From JAKFDI01 sp044508835 (lineage in GTDB: Bacteria > Pseudomonadota > Gammaproteobacteria > Burkholderiales > Burkholderiaceae_C): a stretch of DNA of 64,000 nucleotides. The stretch covers positions 1 to 64,000 of the forward strand of contig JBIQHD010000016.1 in the NCBI GenBank assembly GCA_044508835.1, given 5' to 3'. Position 1 is the first letter of the stretch; each line of letters opens with the position of its first letter. This document shows, in pieces, positions 26,854 to 35,114 of this stretch. The translations under genes were made by a program, and so were the position numbers. Below the pieces are notes generated by a model. The model did not search any database and was not told where the DNA came from. It saw nothing but the letters and a program-made list of their open reading frames with translations.

Positions 26854-28590
26854 TCAGCTCCTGAATTGAAGGGCATGCAGCCGGGCGTACAGGCCGCCGG
26901 CGGCCAGCAGTTCGGCGTGCGTGCCCTGTTCGACCACGCGTCCGCCTTCGAGGCCGACGATGCGGTCGGCGCGCTCCACCGTCGACAGCCGGTGCGCGAT
27001 CACGAGGCTGGTGCGCCCGCGCATCAGGGTTTCGAGCGCCTGCTGCACCAGCCGTTCGCTTTCGGAATCGAGCGCCGAGGTGGCTTCGTCGAGGATGAGG
27101 ATGGGCGCGTTCTTGTGGATCGCGCGTGCGATGGCCAGGCGCTGGCGCTGGCCGCCGGAGAGCTCGGCGCCGTTGTGGCCGATCATGGTGTGGATGCCCT
27201 GGGGCAGGCCCTCGGCGAACTCCAGCAGGTTCGCGCCCCGCAGCGCATCGCGGATGCGCGGCTCGTCCAGCGCCTCGCCCAGCGCCACGTTGGCGGCCAC
27301 GGTGTCGTTGAACAGCACCACGTCCTGGCTCACCAGCGCGAACTGCCGGCGCAGCGCCTTCACGTCCCATTCGGCGAGCGGGCGGCCGTCGAGCAGCAGC
27401 GTGCCCTCGGTCGGCTCGATGAAGCGCGGCAGCAGGTTCACGAGGGTGGATTTGCCCGCGCCCGAGGGCCCGACCAGCGCCACCGTCTCGCCGGGGCGCA
27501 GCTCGAGCGACACCCCGTCGAGCGCGGGCGCCTGCTCGTCGCGGTAGCGCAGCGAGACGCCGCGCAGTTCCACGTGTCCGCTGGAGCGGCCGGGGTCGTA
27601 GCCGCCGCTCGCCTCGGGCTGCGTGCCCTCCAGCAGGTTCACCGCCCGCTCCACCGCGGCCAGGCCGCGGGTGATCGGCCCCGCCACTTCCGACAGGTGC
27701 TTGATCGGGTTGATGAGCAGCAGCATGGCCGTGACGAAGGCAACGAAATCGCCCACGCCCGTGCCGCCTTCCGCGCTCTGCCACAGCGCCGCCACGATGA
27801 CCGCCGACAGCGCCATGGCCGACAGCAGCTGCGTGGTCGGCGTCATCGCCGAGTTGGCGATCACCGACTTGATCGACAGCCGCCGCAGCGCCTCGCTCAG
27901 GCGGCGAAAGCGCGTCAGCTGCGCCGGCCCCGCGTCGTGCAGCCGCACGATGCGCCAGGCGAGCACGTTCTCCTCCACCACGTAGGCGATCTCGTCGGTG
28001 GCGCGCTGCGCCTCGACGGTGAGCCGGTGCAGCCGCCGGGTGAGCAGCCGCATCACCAGCGCCACCGCCGGGAAGAGCACCGCCACGAACAGCGTGAGCT
28101 GCCAGTTGGTCCACAGCAGGTAGGCGAGCACGGCCACCAGCGTGAGCGAATCCTTGAGCAGCGTCTGCGACGAGTGCACGAGCTGCGCCGTGCCGCTCTG
28201 CACCTCGTAGGCGAGGGTGTTCACGAGGCTCGTGGCGGCGGTGCGGCCGAAGAGTGTCGGCTCGGTGTCGAGCAGCCGCTGGAACATGGCCTGGCGCATC
28301 GCCAGCACGGCGTGGTTGGACGACCAGGCCAGGCCGTACTGCGCGACGAAGCCCGCGATGCCGCGCACGCCGAAGACGCCGATGATCGCCACCGGCACCA
28401 TCCACAGCGGAAAGCGCCGCGCCTGGAAGCCGCCGTCGAGCAGCTGCTTGAGCAGCTCGGGCACCAGCGGCTCGGTCATCGCCGCGATGGCCGAGCCCGC
28501 GACGGCGAGGACGAAGCCCCAGCGCGTGCCGCGGAAGAACGGCGCGATGCGGGCGAGGCGCGTTCTCAGTGGCGGCGAGGCAGTCGTCAT
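26854..28590 (-). CDS. msbA: MsbA, lipid A flippase (ABC transporter)
   Basis: A 578-residue half-transporter: six-helix ABC membrane domain (residues ~1-320) followed by the ATPase domain with Walker A GPSGAGKSTL, ABC signature LSGGQRQR, Walker B ILILDEATSALD and H-loop IAHRLSTV. It flips lipid A-core across the inner membrane. The neighbouring sugar transferases support this over other ABC exporters. It is divergent from the family 2 glycosyltransferase with only 52 bases between the starts. Confidence 0.9.
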   Translation of the reverse strand: MTTASPPLRTRLARIAPFFRGTRWGFVLAVAGSAIAAMTEPLVPELLKQLLDGGFQARRFPLWMVPVAIIGVFGVRGIAGFVAQYGLAWSSNHAVLAMRQAMFQRLLDTEPTLFGRTAATSLVNTLAYEVQSGTAQLVHSSQTLLKDSLTLVAVLAYLLWTNWQLTLFVAVLFPAVALVMRLLTRRLHRLTVEAQRATDEIAYVVEENVLAWRIVRLHDAGPAQLTRFRRLSEALRRLSIKSVIANSAMTPTTQLLSAMALSAVIVAALWQSAEGGTGVGDFVAFVTAMLLLINPIKHLSEVAGPITRGLAAVERAVNLLEGTQPEASGGYDPGRSSGHVELRGVSLRYRDEQAPALDGVSLELRPGETVALVGPSGAGKSTLVNLLPRFIEPTEGTLLLDGRPLAEWDVKALRRQFALVSQDVVLFNDTVAANVALGEALDEPRIRDALRGANLLEFAEGLPQGIHTMIGHNGAELSGGQRQRLAIARAIHKNAPILILDEATSALDSESERLVQQALETLMRGRTSLVIAHRLSTVERADRIVGLEGGRVVEQGTHAELLAAGGLYARLHALQFRS

Positions 28591-28642
28591 GAGCCGGCAT
28601 TATCGGCGGGGCTTCTACAATCCCGAGGCTTTGCGCCCGTCC

Positions 28643-29476
28643 ATGCAATCCCCCGTCCTGTCGGTCATCCTGATCACGCGCAACGAAGCGGCCAACGTGG
28701 GCGACTGCCTGCGGTCGGTGGCCTTCGCGGACGAATGGATCGTCGTCGACTCGGGCAGCACCGACGACACGCGGCGCATCGCCGAAGCCTTCGGCGCGCG
28801 CGTGGTGACCACGGCCGACTGGCCCGGCTTCGGCGCGCAGAAGAACCGGGCGCTGGCCGAGGCGCGCGGGCGCTGGGTGCTCAGCATCGACGCCGACGAG
28901 CGCGTCACCGAGGCGCTGGCCGCCGAGATCCGCCGCGTGGTGGCGGCGGATACATCCGCGCACCAGGGCATGGACGCGCCTGCGCTAGGGTCTCGGGGTT
29001 TTGCCGGCTACGAACTTTCCCGCCTGTCGAGCTTCTGCGGCCAGTGGATGCGCCACGGCGACTGGTATCCCGACCGGGTGCTGCGCCTGTTCCGCCGCGA
29101 GGCGGGCCGCTTCAGCGACGACCTGGTGCATGAGCGCCTCCTGGTGTCGGGGCCGGTGGGGCGGCTGCGCGGCGACCTGCTCCACCACACCATGGACACG
29201 CTCGACAGCGCCCTCGACAAGATGAACCGCTATACCAGCGGCCGGGCGCTCGACAAGCGCCGGGCGGGCGGCACCGGGGGGCTCGCGCCAGCCCTGCTGC
29301 ACGGCGCGTGGGCTTTCTTGCGCACCTACCTGCTGCGCCGCGGCTTCCTCGACGGGCGGCTCGGCTTCGTGCTCGCGGTCTATATTGCCGAGGGCACGTA
29401 CTACCGCTATCTCAAGATGAGCCTTCTTTCCCCGCCCGCGGGCACACTGAACCAAGTGCCCAACTCGGAGTCATGA
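28643..29476 (+). CDS. Family 2 glycosyltransferase of the WaaE/KdtX type
   Basis: A 277-residue enzyme: VLSVILITRNEAANVGDCLRSV, IVVDSGSTDDT, FGAQKNRALAEARGRWVLSIDADERVT (DxD) and RLFRREAGRFSDDLVHE. This is the pattern of the lipopolysaccharide core beta-1,4-glucosyltransferase-like family. A hydrophobic C-terminal region (RRGFLDGRLGFVLAVYIAEGTYY) is typical. The start at 28643 was chosen because the sequence begins the GT-A strand within 10 residues. It stops 6 bases before tolB. Confidence 0.85.
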   Translation: MQSPVLSVILITRNEAANVGDCLRSVAFADEWIVVDSGSTDDTRRIAEAFGARVVTTADWPGFGAQKNRALAEARGRWVLSIDADERVTEALAAEIRRVVAADTSAHQGMDAPALGSRGFAGYELSRLSSFCGQWMRHGDWYPDRVLRLFRREAGRFSDDLVHERLLVSGPVGRLRGDLLHHTMDTLDSALDKMNRYTSGRALDKRRAGGTGGLAPALLHGAWAFLRTYLLRRGFLDGRLGFVLAVYIAEGTYYRYLKMSLLSPPAGTLNQVPNSES

Positions 29477-29482
29477 CACCTC

Positions 29483-30748
29483 ATGCTGAATAGACGACAG
29501 ATCTTCGCCGGCTCCGGCCTGCTGCTCGGCCTGCCCGCCTTCGCCCAGTTCCGCGTCGAGATCTCCGGCATCGGCGCCACGCAGGTGCCCATCGCCATCG
29601 CGCGGTTCCGCGGCGAGGAGGGCACCAACCAGGTGCTGTCGGCCATCGTCCGCGCCGACCTGGAGCGCAGCGGCGTGTTCCGTGGCGTCGATGCGGCCGA
29701 GGTGCTCGACGAGACGGCGCGGCCGAACATCGAGCACTGGCGCGGCCGCGGCGCCGACGCGCTGGTGGGCGGCTCCGTCACCCGCCTGGCCGACGGCCGC
29801 TACGACGTGCGCGTGAAGCTGTGGGACGTGGTCAAGGGCGTCGAGCTCGGCGGCCAGAGCAACGCGGTCGACGCGGCCGACCTGCGACTGGCCGCGCACC
29901 GCGTGGCGGACTACGTCTACGAGAAGCTCACCGGCGAGCGCGGCATCTTCTCCACCCGCATCGCCTACGTCACCAAGGGCGGCTCGCGCTTCGCCCTGCG
30001 CGTGGCCGATGCCGACGGCGAGGGCGGCCAGGTCGCGCTCAACAGCCCCGAGCCCATCATCTCGCCCGCCTGGTCGCCGGACGGGCGCGAGCTCGCCTAC
30101 GTGTCGTTCGAGAGCCAGAAGGCCGTGGTCTACACGCAGGACGTGGCCAGCGGCAAGCGCCGCCCGATCGCCAACTTCCGCGGCTCCAACAGCGCGCCGG
30201 CCTGGTCGCCGGACGGGCAGAGCGTGGCCGTCACGCTGTCGCGCGAGGGCGGCTCGCAGCTCTACGTCATGAGCCGCAACGGCGACAACGTGCGCCGCGT
30301 CACCAACAGCCGCGCCATCGACACCGAGCCGGCGTTCTCGCCCGACGGCCGCCACATCTACTTCGTGAGCGACCGCGGCGGCAGCCCGCAGATCTACCGC
30401 ACCGCCGTCACCGGCGGCACGGCCGAGCGCATCACCTTCGCCGGCGGCTACAACATCAGCCCCGCGGTCAGCCCCGACGGGCGCACGCTTGCCTACATCT
30501 CGCGGCAGGGCAACGCCTTCCGGCTCCACACGATGCCGCTCGGCGGCGGCCCGCCGCAGGCGCTCACCGACACCAGCGACGACGAGAGCCCGAGCTTCGC
30601 GCCCAACGGCCGCCTCATCATCTACGCCACGCGCGCGCAAGGGCGCGACGTGTTGATGACCACCACGCTGGATGGCAAGATCAAGGCCAGCCTCGTGTCC
30701 ACCACCGCCGACGTGCGCGAACCCGTGTGGGCCCCTTACGGCCGGTAG
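29483..30748 (+). CDS. tolB: TolB, periplasmic beta-propeller of the Tol-Pal system
   Basis: A 421-residue protein with signal peptide MLNRRQIFAGSGLLLGLPAFAQ (an RR pair makes Tat export possible), an N-terminal domain (VPIAIARFRGEEG...SAIVRADLERSGVFRG) and a six-bladed propeller with WSPDGR repeats (SPAWSPDGRELAYVSF, APAWSPDGQSVAVTLS and others). It works with Pal in outer-membrane constriction during division. tolQRA are not in the window; here tolB follows a glycosyltransferase gene. Confidence 0.95.
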   Translation: MLNRRQIFAGSGLLLGLPAFAQFRVEISGIGATQVPIAIARFRGEEGTNQVLSAIVRADLERSGVFRGVDAAEVLDETARPNIEHWRGRGADALVGGSVTRLADGRYDVRVKLWDVVKGVELGGQSNAVDAADLRLAAHRVADYVYEKLTGERGIFSTRIAYVTKGGSRFALRVADADGEGGQVALNSPEPIISPAWSPDGRELAYVSFESQKAVVYTQDVASGKRRPIANFRGSNSAPAWSPDGQSVAVTLSREGGSQLYVMSRNGDNVRRVTNSRAIDTEPAFSPDGRHIYFVSDRGGSPQIYRTAVTGGTAERITFAGGYNISPAVSPDGRTLAYISRQGNAFRLHTMPLGGGPPQALTDTSDDESPSFAPNGRLIIYATRAQGRDVLMTTTLDGKIKASLVSTTADVREPVWAPYGR

Positions 30749-30816
30749 CCGGCCGGCAACCCCCAGCTTCCCCCAGCGAGCCCGTCGGCGGCTCGAACCC
30801 CCTCCAGGAGAAATCG

Positions 30817-31389
30817 ATGTCCCTCTTCGCGTCCAACCTTCGCCGTTCGTCCGTCCAAGCGCTGAGCGTCCTCGCCGCCGCCGTGCTGCTCGCGGCCTGC
30901 GGCTCTAGCGTGCCCCTCGACGAGAACAAGCCCGGCGTCGAGACGCGCACGCCCACCACCGTCGGCAACGGCGCCGGTGCCGGCGGCAGCAGCTCGGGCA
31001 CCTCGCAGTCGCAGGTGGCGAGCGTCGACCTCACGGCCAACCGCAACGCCAACCAGGGCAACCTGCCGCGCGTCATCTACTTCGACTTCGACAGCTTCGT
31101 CGTCAAGGAAGAGTTCCGCCCCGTCGTGGAAGGCCACGCCCGCCTTCTCTCGAACGACCGCAGCGCGCGCCTGTCGGTCGAAGGCCATACCGACGAGCGC
31201 GGCGGGCGCGAATACAACCTCGCCCTCGGCCAGAAGCGCGCGGAGGCCGTGGCCAAGTCGCTCGTGCTACTCGGCGCGCGCGAGAACCAGCTCGAGGCGG
31301 TGAGCTTCGGTGAGGAGCGCCCCGCGGCCCAGGGCGCCGACGAAAGCGCCTGGGCGCAGAACCGCCGCGTCGAGCTGAACCGCCGTTGA
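30817..31389 (+). CDS. pal: Pal, peptidoglycan-associated lipoprotein
   Basis: A 190-residue lipoprotein: signal peptide with lipobox LLAAC (Cys at about residue 28), a Gly/Ser-rich linker and an OmpA-like domain (VIYFDFDSFVVKEEFRPVVEGHARLL...VEGHTDERGGREYNLALGQKRAEAVA) whose Asp and Arg bind diaminopimelate. CAGGAG lies 6 bases before the ATG. It is the second gene of tolB-pal-cpoB. Confidence 0.95.
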   Translation: MSLFASNLRRSSVQALSVLAAAVLLAACGSSVPLDENKPGVETRTPTTVGNGAGAGGSSSGTSQSQVASVDLTANRNANQGNLPRVIYFDFDSFVVKEEFRPVVEGHARLLSNDRSARLSVEGHTDERGGREYNLALGQKRAEAVAKSLVLLGARENQLEAVSFGEERPAAQGADESAWAQNRRVELNRR

Positions 31390-31400
31390 GGACGAAGCGC

Positions 31401-32183
31401 ATGAACGCGATGCCCCGCTGGGCCGGCGCCGCGCTGCTGGCGCTCGCGGCCGCCGCGCCTTCGGCGCATGCCGGCCTCTTCGACGACGACGAGGCGCGCA
31501 AGGCCATCCTCGACCTGCGCCAGAAGCTGGAGCAGAGCAACGAGCAGCACCGCGCGCGCCAGGCCGAGCTGAACGGCCAGATGCTCGAGGAGCTGAGCCA
31601 GCTCAAGCGCAGCCTGCTCGACCTGAACAACCAGCTCGAGCAGCTGCGCGGCGACAACGCGCGCCTGCGCGGCCAGCAGGAGCAGCTCACGCGCGACGTG
31701 GCCGAGCTGCAGCGCCACACCAAGGACCTCAAGCAGGGCGTGGACGAGCGCATCAGCCGCTTCGAGCCGCAGAAGGTCAACGTCGACGGCAAGGAGTTCC
31801 TCGCCGATCCCGAGGAGAAGCGCCAGTACGAGGAGGCCATGACGGTGATGCGCGGCGGCGATTTCGCCGCGGCCGCTGCCTCGCTCGACGCCTTCCAGAA
31901 GCGCTACCCGGCCAGCGGCTACCGGGAGTCGGTGCTGTTCTGGCTCGGCAACGCGCAGTACGGCAAGCGCGACTACAAGGAGGCGATCGCCACCTTCCGC
32001 CTGCTCGCGAACTCCGCGCCGAACAGCCTGCGCGCGCCGGAGGCGCTGCTCGCCGTCGCCAACTGCCAGCTCGAGCTGAAGGACTCGCGCGCCGCACGCC
32101 GCACCATCGACGAGCTGGTGAAGGCCTACCCGCAGTCCGAGGCGGCGCAGGCGGGCAAGGAACGGCTGGCCGCGCTGAAGTGA
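31401..32183 (+). CDS. cpoB: CpoB (YbgF), Tol-associated coiled-coil/TPR protein
   Basis: A 260-residue periplasmic protein: signal peptide ending SAHAG, a Gln/Leu-rich coiled coil (residues ~35-110) for trimerisation, and a C-terminal TPR domain (YEEAMTVMRGGDFAAAAASLDAFQKRYP, SVLFWLGNAQYGKRDYKEAIATF). It coordinates Tol-Pal with peptidoglycan synthesis. The ATG at 31401 is preferred over an upstream TTG that overlaps pal. Confidence 0.93.
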   Translation: MNAMPRWAGAALLALAAAAPSAHAGLFDDDEARKAILDLRQKLEQSNEQHRARQAELNGQMLEELSQLKRSLLDLNNQLEQLRGDNARLRGQQEQLTRDVAELQRHTKDLKQGVDERISRFEPQKVNVDGKEFLADPEEKRQYEEAMTVMRGGDFAAAAASLDAFQKRYPASGYRESVLFWLGNAQYGKRDYKEAIATFRLLANSAPNSLRAPEALLAVANCQLELKDSRAARRTIDELVKAYPQSEAAQAGKERLAALK

Positions 32184-32190
32184 CGGCGAC

Positions 32191-32991
32191 GTGAACGCAG
32201 CCGACGCCGCGGCCCTGGCGCCCGAGGCCGACGACCTCGAGCGGCGTTTCGGCGGCCTGCGGCGGCTCTACGGCGAGGCGGGCTACGAGCGCCTGCGCGG
32301 CGCCCACGTGGCGGTCGTCGGGCTCGGCGGCGTCGGCTCCTGGGCCGTGGAGGCGCTGGCGCGCAGCGGCGTCGCGCGGCTCACGCTGGTCGACCTCGAC
32401 CACGTCGCCGAGTCGAACATCAACCGGCAGATCCAGGCCCTCGGCGCGAGCCTCGGCAAGGCCAAGACGCAGGCGCTGGCCGAGCGGGTGGCCGACATCC
32501 ATCCCGGCTGCGTGGTCGAGCAGGTCGAGGACTTCGTCGACGAGGCCAACTGGCCCGCGCTGATCGGCGCGCAGCGCCTCGACGGGCTCATCGACGCCTG
32601 CGACCAGGTGCGCGCCAAGGCGGCGCTCGCGGCCTGGGCGCTGCGCACCGGCACCGCCTTCGTCGGCTCCGGCGCGGCGGGCGGCAAGCAGCAGGCGCAG
32701 GCCGTGGAGCTGGACGACCTCTCCTGCGTCACCCACGATCCGCTGCTGGCCTCGGTGCGGCAGCGCCTGCGCAAGACGCATGGCGCGGCGCGCAGCGGCG
32801 CGATGAACGTGGCCTGCGTGTTCTCGCGCGAGCCCGTGAAGACGCCGCAGGAGGCCTGCCGCGTCGACGGCAGCCTGAACTGCCACGGCTACGGCTCGAG
32901 CGTGGCGGTGACCGCGACGTTCGGCATGGTGGCGGCCGGTGAAATGCTGCGCATGCTGAGCGCGCAGCGACGTCGCCAGACAGTTGTCTGA
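32191..32991 (+). CDS. tcdA: TcdA, tRNA threonylcarbamoyladenosine dehydratase
   Basis: A 266-residue E1-like enzyme that cyclises t6A37 to ct6A37 on tRNAs. It has FGGLRRLYGEAGYERL, the ATP-binding VVGLGGVGSWAVEALARSG, LVDLDHVAESNINRQI, and the expected core continuing to VTATFGMVAAGEMLRML. The GTG start lies 7 bases after cpoB. It is followed directly by two tRNA-Lys genes. Confidence 0.92.
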   Translation: MNAADAAALAPEADDLERRFGGLRRLYGEAGYERLRGAHVAVVGLGGVGSWAVEALARSGVARLTLVDLDHVAESNINRQIQALGASLGKAKTQALAERVADIHPGCVVEQVEDFVDEANWPALIGAQRLDGLIDACDQVRAKAALAAWALRTGTAFVGSGAAGGKQQAQAVELDDLSCVTHDPLLASVRQRLRKTHGAARSGAMNVACVFSREPVKTPQEACRVDGSLNCHGYGSSVAVTATFGMVAAGEMLRMLSAQRRRQTVV

Positions 32992-32998
32992 AACGCGC

Positions 32999-33004
32999 TA
33001 TACT
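32999..33004 (+). promoter_or_regulatory. Possible -10 box of the tRNA-Lys genes
   Basis: TATACT lies 12 bases ahead of the first tRNA-Lys, a good -10 hexamer at a plausible distance. No consensus -35 is found 16-18 bases upstream; TTGTCT at 32984-32989 is too close. Assigned on the -10 match alone. Confidence 0.4.
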
Positions 33005-33016
33005 GTTAGGCTTGCT

Positions 33017-33092
33017 GGGTTGTTAGCTCAGTCGGTAGAGCACCGGACTTTTAATCCGATGGTCGCAGGTTCGATCCCTGCACAACCCACCA
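33017..33092 (+). tRNA. tRNA-Lys (anticodon UUU)
   Basis: 76 nt with a full cloverleaf: acceptor GGGTTGT pairing with ACAACCC, D arm GCTC-AGTCGGTAGA-GAGC type, anticodon loop CTTTTAA (TTT), T arm with GTTCGATCC, and an encoded CCA at 33090-33092. Confidence 0.95.
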
Positions 33093-33121
33093 GACGAAGC
33101 TAGCGACACAGAATCGAATCG

Positions 33122-33197
33122 GGGCTCTTAGCTCAGTTGGTAGAGCAGCGGACTCTTAATCCGTAGGTCGAGTGTTCGAGTCACTCAGGGCCCACCA
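33122..33197 (+). tRNA. tRNA-Lys (anticodon CUU), integration target
   Basis: 76 nt cloverleaf: acceptor GGGCTCT pairing with AGGGCCC (one G-U), anticodon loop CTCTTAA (CTT), T arm with GTTCGAGTC and an encoded CCA. Its 3' half from 33151 is repeated perfectly at 46292-46339, so the present gene is a chimera of chromosomal 5' half and element-borne 3' half that stays intact. Confidence 0.95.
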
Positions 33198-33198
33198 A
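33151..33198 (+). repeat. Attachment site, tRNA side
   Basis: 48-base sequence running from the anticodon arm (gactcttaatccg) through the CCA end plus one base. It is identical to 46292-46339; the bases just outside differ on both sides. The distance between copies is 13,141 bases. tRNA 3' halves are classic targets of tyrosine integrases, and an integrase gene lies inside. Confidence 0.93.
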
Positions 33199-33202
33199 AA
33201 AC

Positions 33203-33244
33203 AAAGGGTTAGCAGGTTAGGGCCTGCTAACCCTTTCGTCTTTT
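33203..33244 (+). terminator. Terminator carried by the element behind tRNA-Lys(CUU)
   Basis: A perfect 14-base stem, AAAGGGTTAGCAGG with CCTGCTAACCCTTT, and a 6-base loop (33203-33236), followed by CGTCTTTT. It stands directly after the reconstituted tRNA and replaces the original terminator, now displaced to 46344-46381. Confidence 0.85.
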
Positions 33245-33252
33245 CTGGCCTC

Positions 33253-33274
33253 CCGTTGCCGTTCCGTTGCCGTT
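33253..33274 (+). repeat. Tandem CCGTTGCCGTT repeat, candidate integrase arm site
   Basis: Two exact adjacent copies of the 11-mer CCGTTGCCGTT lie 55 bases inside the left end. The same GTTGCCGT core occurs twice, plus once inverted, inside the right end (46143-46195). This arrangement fits arm-type binding sites of a tyrosine integrase; the assignment is inference. Confidence 0.5.
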
Positions 33275-33295
33275 GTTTCTCAACAACGAGCACGC

Positions 33296-33321
33296 AAGAA
33301 AAAGCCCGCACGAGGCGGGCT
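33296..33321 (-). terminator. Terminator of the leftward element genes
   Basis: Read leftward, a 7-base GC stem (AGCCCGC with GCGGGCT, 33303-33321) with a 5-base loop is followed by TTTTTCTTG. It lies 180 bases beyond the stop of the nuclease gene, the last gene of the leftward series. Confidence 0.75.
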
Positions 33322-33501
33322 GCAAGCTGGTCTTCTGCGGGCACGTGGGTGGCAGGACGGTCTGCAGACCGTCGACGTTGCCGCTTTGCGCGGCCACCCC
33401 CGCGCGCGCGGGGAGCACAAGCAAATCCTCGGTGGTCGTGACTGACGACCGCCGAGAAAAGCCGTGTGGCCGAACGAGAGGTGGTCACCCGTGCGAGTCG
33501 C
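33322..33501. other. Non-coding left end with perfect palindromes
   Basis: Together with the flanking terminators and the tandem repeat, this makes a gene-less stretch of about 300 bases between the tRNA and the nuclease gene. It holds an 18-base perfect palindrome at 33356-33373 (GACGGTCTGC and its complement) and a 16-base GC palindrome CCCCGCGCGCGCGGGG at 33398-33413. No open frame here looks like a gene. Possible uses are protein-binding sites for packaging, excision or regulation. Confidence 0.5.
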
Positions 33502-34656
33502 TCACTCGGTCGCCTGCTCAACCTTCCGCCGAAAGTTCTCGTCGTCTTGACAGAACGCAAGTGAGTCGCGCAGCAGGCCGATGAGCCGCAGCAGGTGGTC
33601 CGGCTTCTCGATGATCACACTGTCGTTCGGCATCACCTCAAGGCCAGCACGCGCGATCTCGGAGCGATGCACGTCGGTCAGCGGCACGATGAACTGCAGC
33701 GCCGGGCGCTTCTTGTCGCCCCAGTACCGGAACAGCCAGCGGTTCGTCTTGCCCTGATAGAGCACGGTGTAATACGCCTCGTTGTCCTTGCCTTGAAGGT
33801 CTTCGCCGGCGAGCACATCGCGACAGATGTCCAGCAGCCGGCGCTCTATCCATGTCGTCACGATCTTGGCGTTGATGGGATCGATCTGCGGCGCATCGGG
33901 ATCAACGGCGGGCTCGGGCTGCCGCGCCGGCTCGGCAACGACAGTAGGGACGTTCAGGGACGTGGCCACCATGCCGCTGATCGAGCGCGCCACGGCGTTC
34001 TTCACGATGGGCTGAACGCTTTCAAGGAAGCGCTGCGTGAAGGTGCGCTGGATGCCGGCCTTGGTCGCGATGTACCGGACGAAGTCCAGATCACAGTCGC
34101 GCAGCGTCGCCGTGATCGCATCGCGGAACGATGCGAGGTAGATGCTCTCCTCGGCAAGCGCGCGCAGCACGTCAGGTTGGAACTGGTCGTGGTGGAACCG
34201 AAGCAACTGCTCGGCGAGATCATCGGCCGGGTTGTCCAGATGCAGCGTCAGGAACGGCCGCTCGTCCATGATGTTCTTGTGGACGAGGTCGGTGAAGAAC
34301 CGCCACTCGCGCCCGTTCGTGATCGCCGACATCGTCACCTCGGGGGTGGCGTTGAAGTACCGCGCGAGCTGCGGGCAGTGGTTGGTGAGGTTCGCGTCGT
34401 GAGCCTTCGCCTCGACGAACATCACGGGAACGGAGTTCGAGAACAGCGCGTAGTCGACGCGCTCACCATGCTTCGCCCCAGGGAAGTCGGACGAGTGTTC
34501 CGCGCGAACCTTCGTCGGATCGAAGGGGCTGAAGCCCAGGATGTCGAGGAGCGGCAGGATCAACGCCTGCTTCGTCGTCTCTTCGGTCGTGCAATGTGAG
34601 CCGACCTTGCGAACGTGCTCGATGTGCGCCAACACGCGCTGCCTGAAGTGCTCCAT
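33502..34656 (-). CDS. Solitary restriction-endonuclease-like protein (HsdR N-terminal type)
   Basis: A 384-residue protein resembling the stand-alone HSDR_N/COG4748 family. The N-terminal domain holds a PD-(D/E)xK-like site: VDYALF (Asp68) and FVEAKA (Glu82, Lys84), preceded by TKQALILPLLDILGF. The C-terminal part (VTTWIERRLLDICRDVLAG...YYTVLYQGKTNRWLFRYWGDKK) is the second conserved block of these proteins. No methylase, specificity or helicase gene accompanies it. The start at 34656 has GGGGGAA upstream; an ATG at 34683 is the alternative. As the last gene before the left attachment site it looks like cargo, possibly anti-phage. Confidence 0.72.
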   Translation of the reverse strand: MEHFRQRVLAHIEHVRKVGSHCTTEETTKQALILPLLDILGFSPFDPTKVRAEHSSDFPGAKHGERVDYALFSNSVPVMFVEAKAHDANLTNHCPQLARYFNATPEVTMSAITNGREWRFFTDLVHKNIMDERPFLTLHLDNPADDLAEQLLRFHHDQFQPDVLRALAEESIYLASFRDAITATLRDCDLDFVRYIATKAGIQRTFTQRFLESVQPIVKNAVARSISGMVATSLNVPTVVAEPARQPEPAVDPDAPQIDPINAKIVTTWIERRLLDICRDVLAGEDLQGKDNEAYYTVLYQGKTNRWLFRYWGDKKRPALQFIVPLTDVHRSEIARAGLEVMPNDSVIIEKPDHLLRLIGLLRDSLAFCQDDENFRRKVEQATE

Positions 34657-34873
34657 TCTGTTCCCCCGCGTTGTGTGCGACATGCCGTGCCGCTTCTGCG
34701 AAGGACCGTATCACCGGCGACAGGGCGCCGCAATTCGCGGAATCGATGGGGCCTGCGGAATGGGTCCGACTCCACCCGCGCGCGCGGGTGACGGAGCGCA
34801 ACCTCCGGCAAATTTGCCGGAAGTCTCCCGCGCGCCACCCACGCGCGCGCGGGTGACGGACCAAGTTGAACCG
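34657..34873. other. Intergenic region with palindromes and a 19-base direct repeat
   Basis: 217 bases without a gene. A 19-base sequence ending GGGTGACGGA is repeated exactly at 34777-34795 and 34842-34860, each behind a (CG)n run. Between them is an 18-base perfect palindrome at 34804-34821 (TCCGGCAAA and its complement), and the first copy overlaps a 14-base palindrome at 34775-34788. The layout suggests an operator or a packaging/recombination site and probably contains the promoter of the nuclease gene. Confidence 0.5.
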
Positions 34874-35113
34874 TCAGTGCGGTGGGCGCATCGGCAGCAG
34901 TTCGGGCCGGCGCCGGTAGGCATCGAACATCGCTGCAGCCTGCTCGACGGTCGTGGCGCCCCTGGCCATCGCCCGAATGCAACGAGCGCGGATCGCGTCC
35001 CAATCGGCTTTGCCGTCTCGCGCCTCTCGCATGAGCGCCATGCTCGCCGCGACGGTAAGCGGCTGTTCCTCTGTGCGGCGGCGCGCCCTGGGCTTGCGGT
35101 CAAGTGTCGGCAT
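34874..35113 (-). CDS. Small phage-type protein of unknown function
   Basis: A 79-residue basic, Arg-rich protein (PRARRRTEEQPLT, then mostly helical ADWDAIRARCIRAMARGATTVEQAAAMFDAYRRRPELLP). It starts one base after the small terminase stop. The size and place behind terS suggest a packaging or head accessory, but no family was recognised. Confidence 0.6.
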   Translation of the reverse strand: MPTLDRKPRARRRTEEQPLTVAASMALMREARDGKADWDAIRARCIRAMARGATTVEQAAAMFDAYRRRPELLPMRPPH

Positions 35114-35114
35114 C

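Noticed and set aside
26185..29133. A 982-residue rightward open frame opposite the AhpD-like and msbA genes
   Set aside because: Composition is His/Gln/Arg-rich without motifs and the opposite strand has clear genes.
33390..34860. GC-rich palindromic units (CCCGCGCGCGCGGG type) that resemble type I-E CRISPR repeats
   Set aside because: Only two similar units lie close together (65 bases apart) and a third is far away; the unit parts differ, there is no regular repeat-spacer series, and no cas gene is present.
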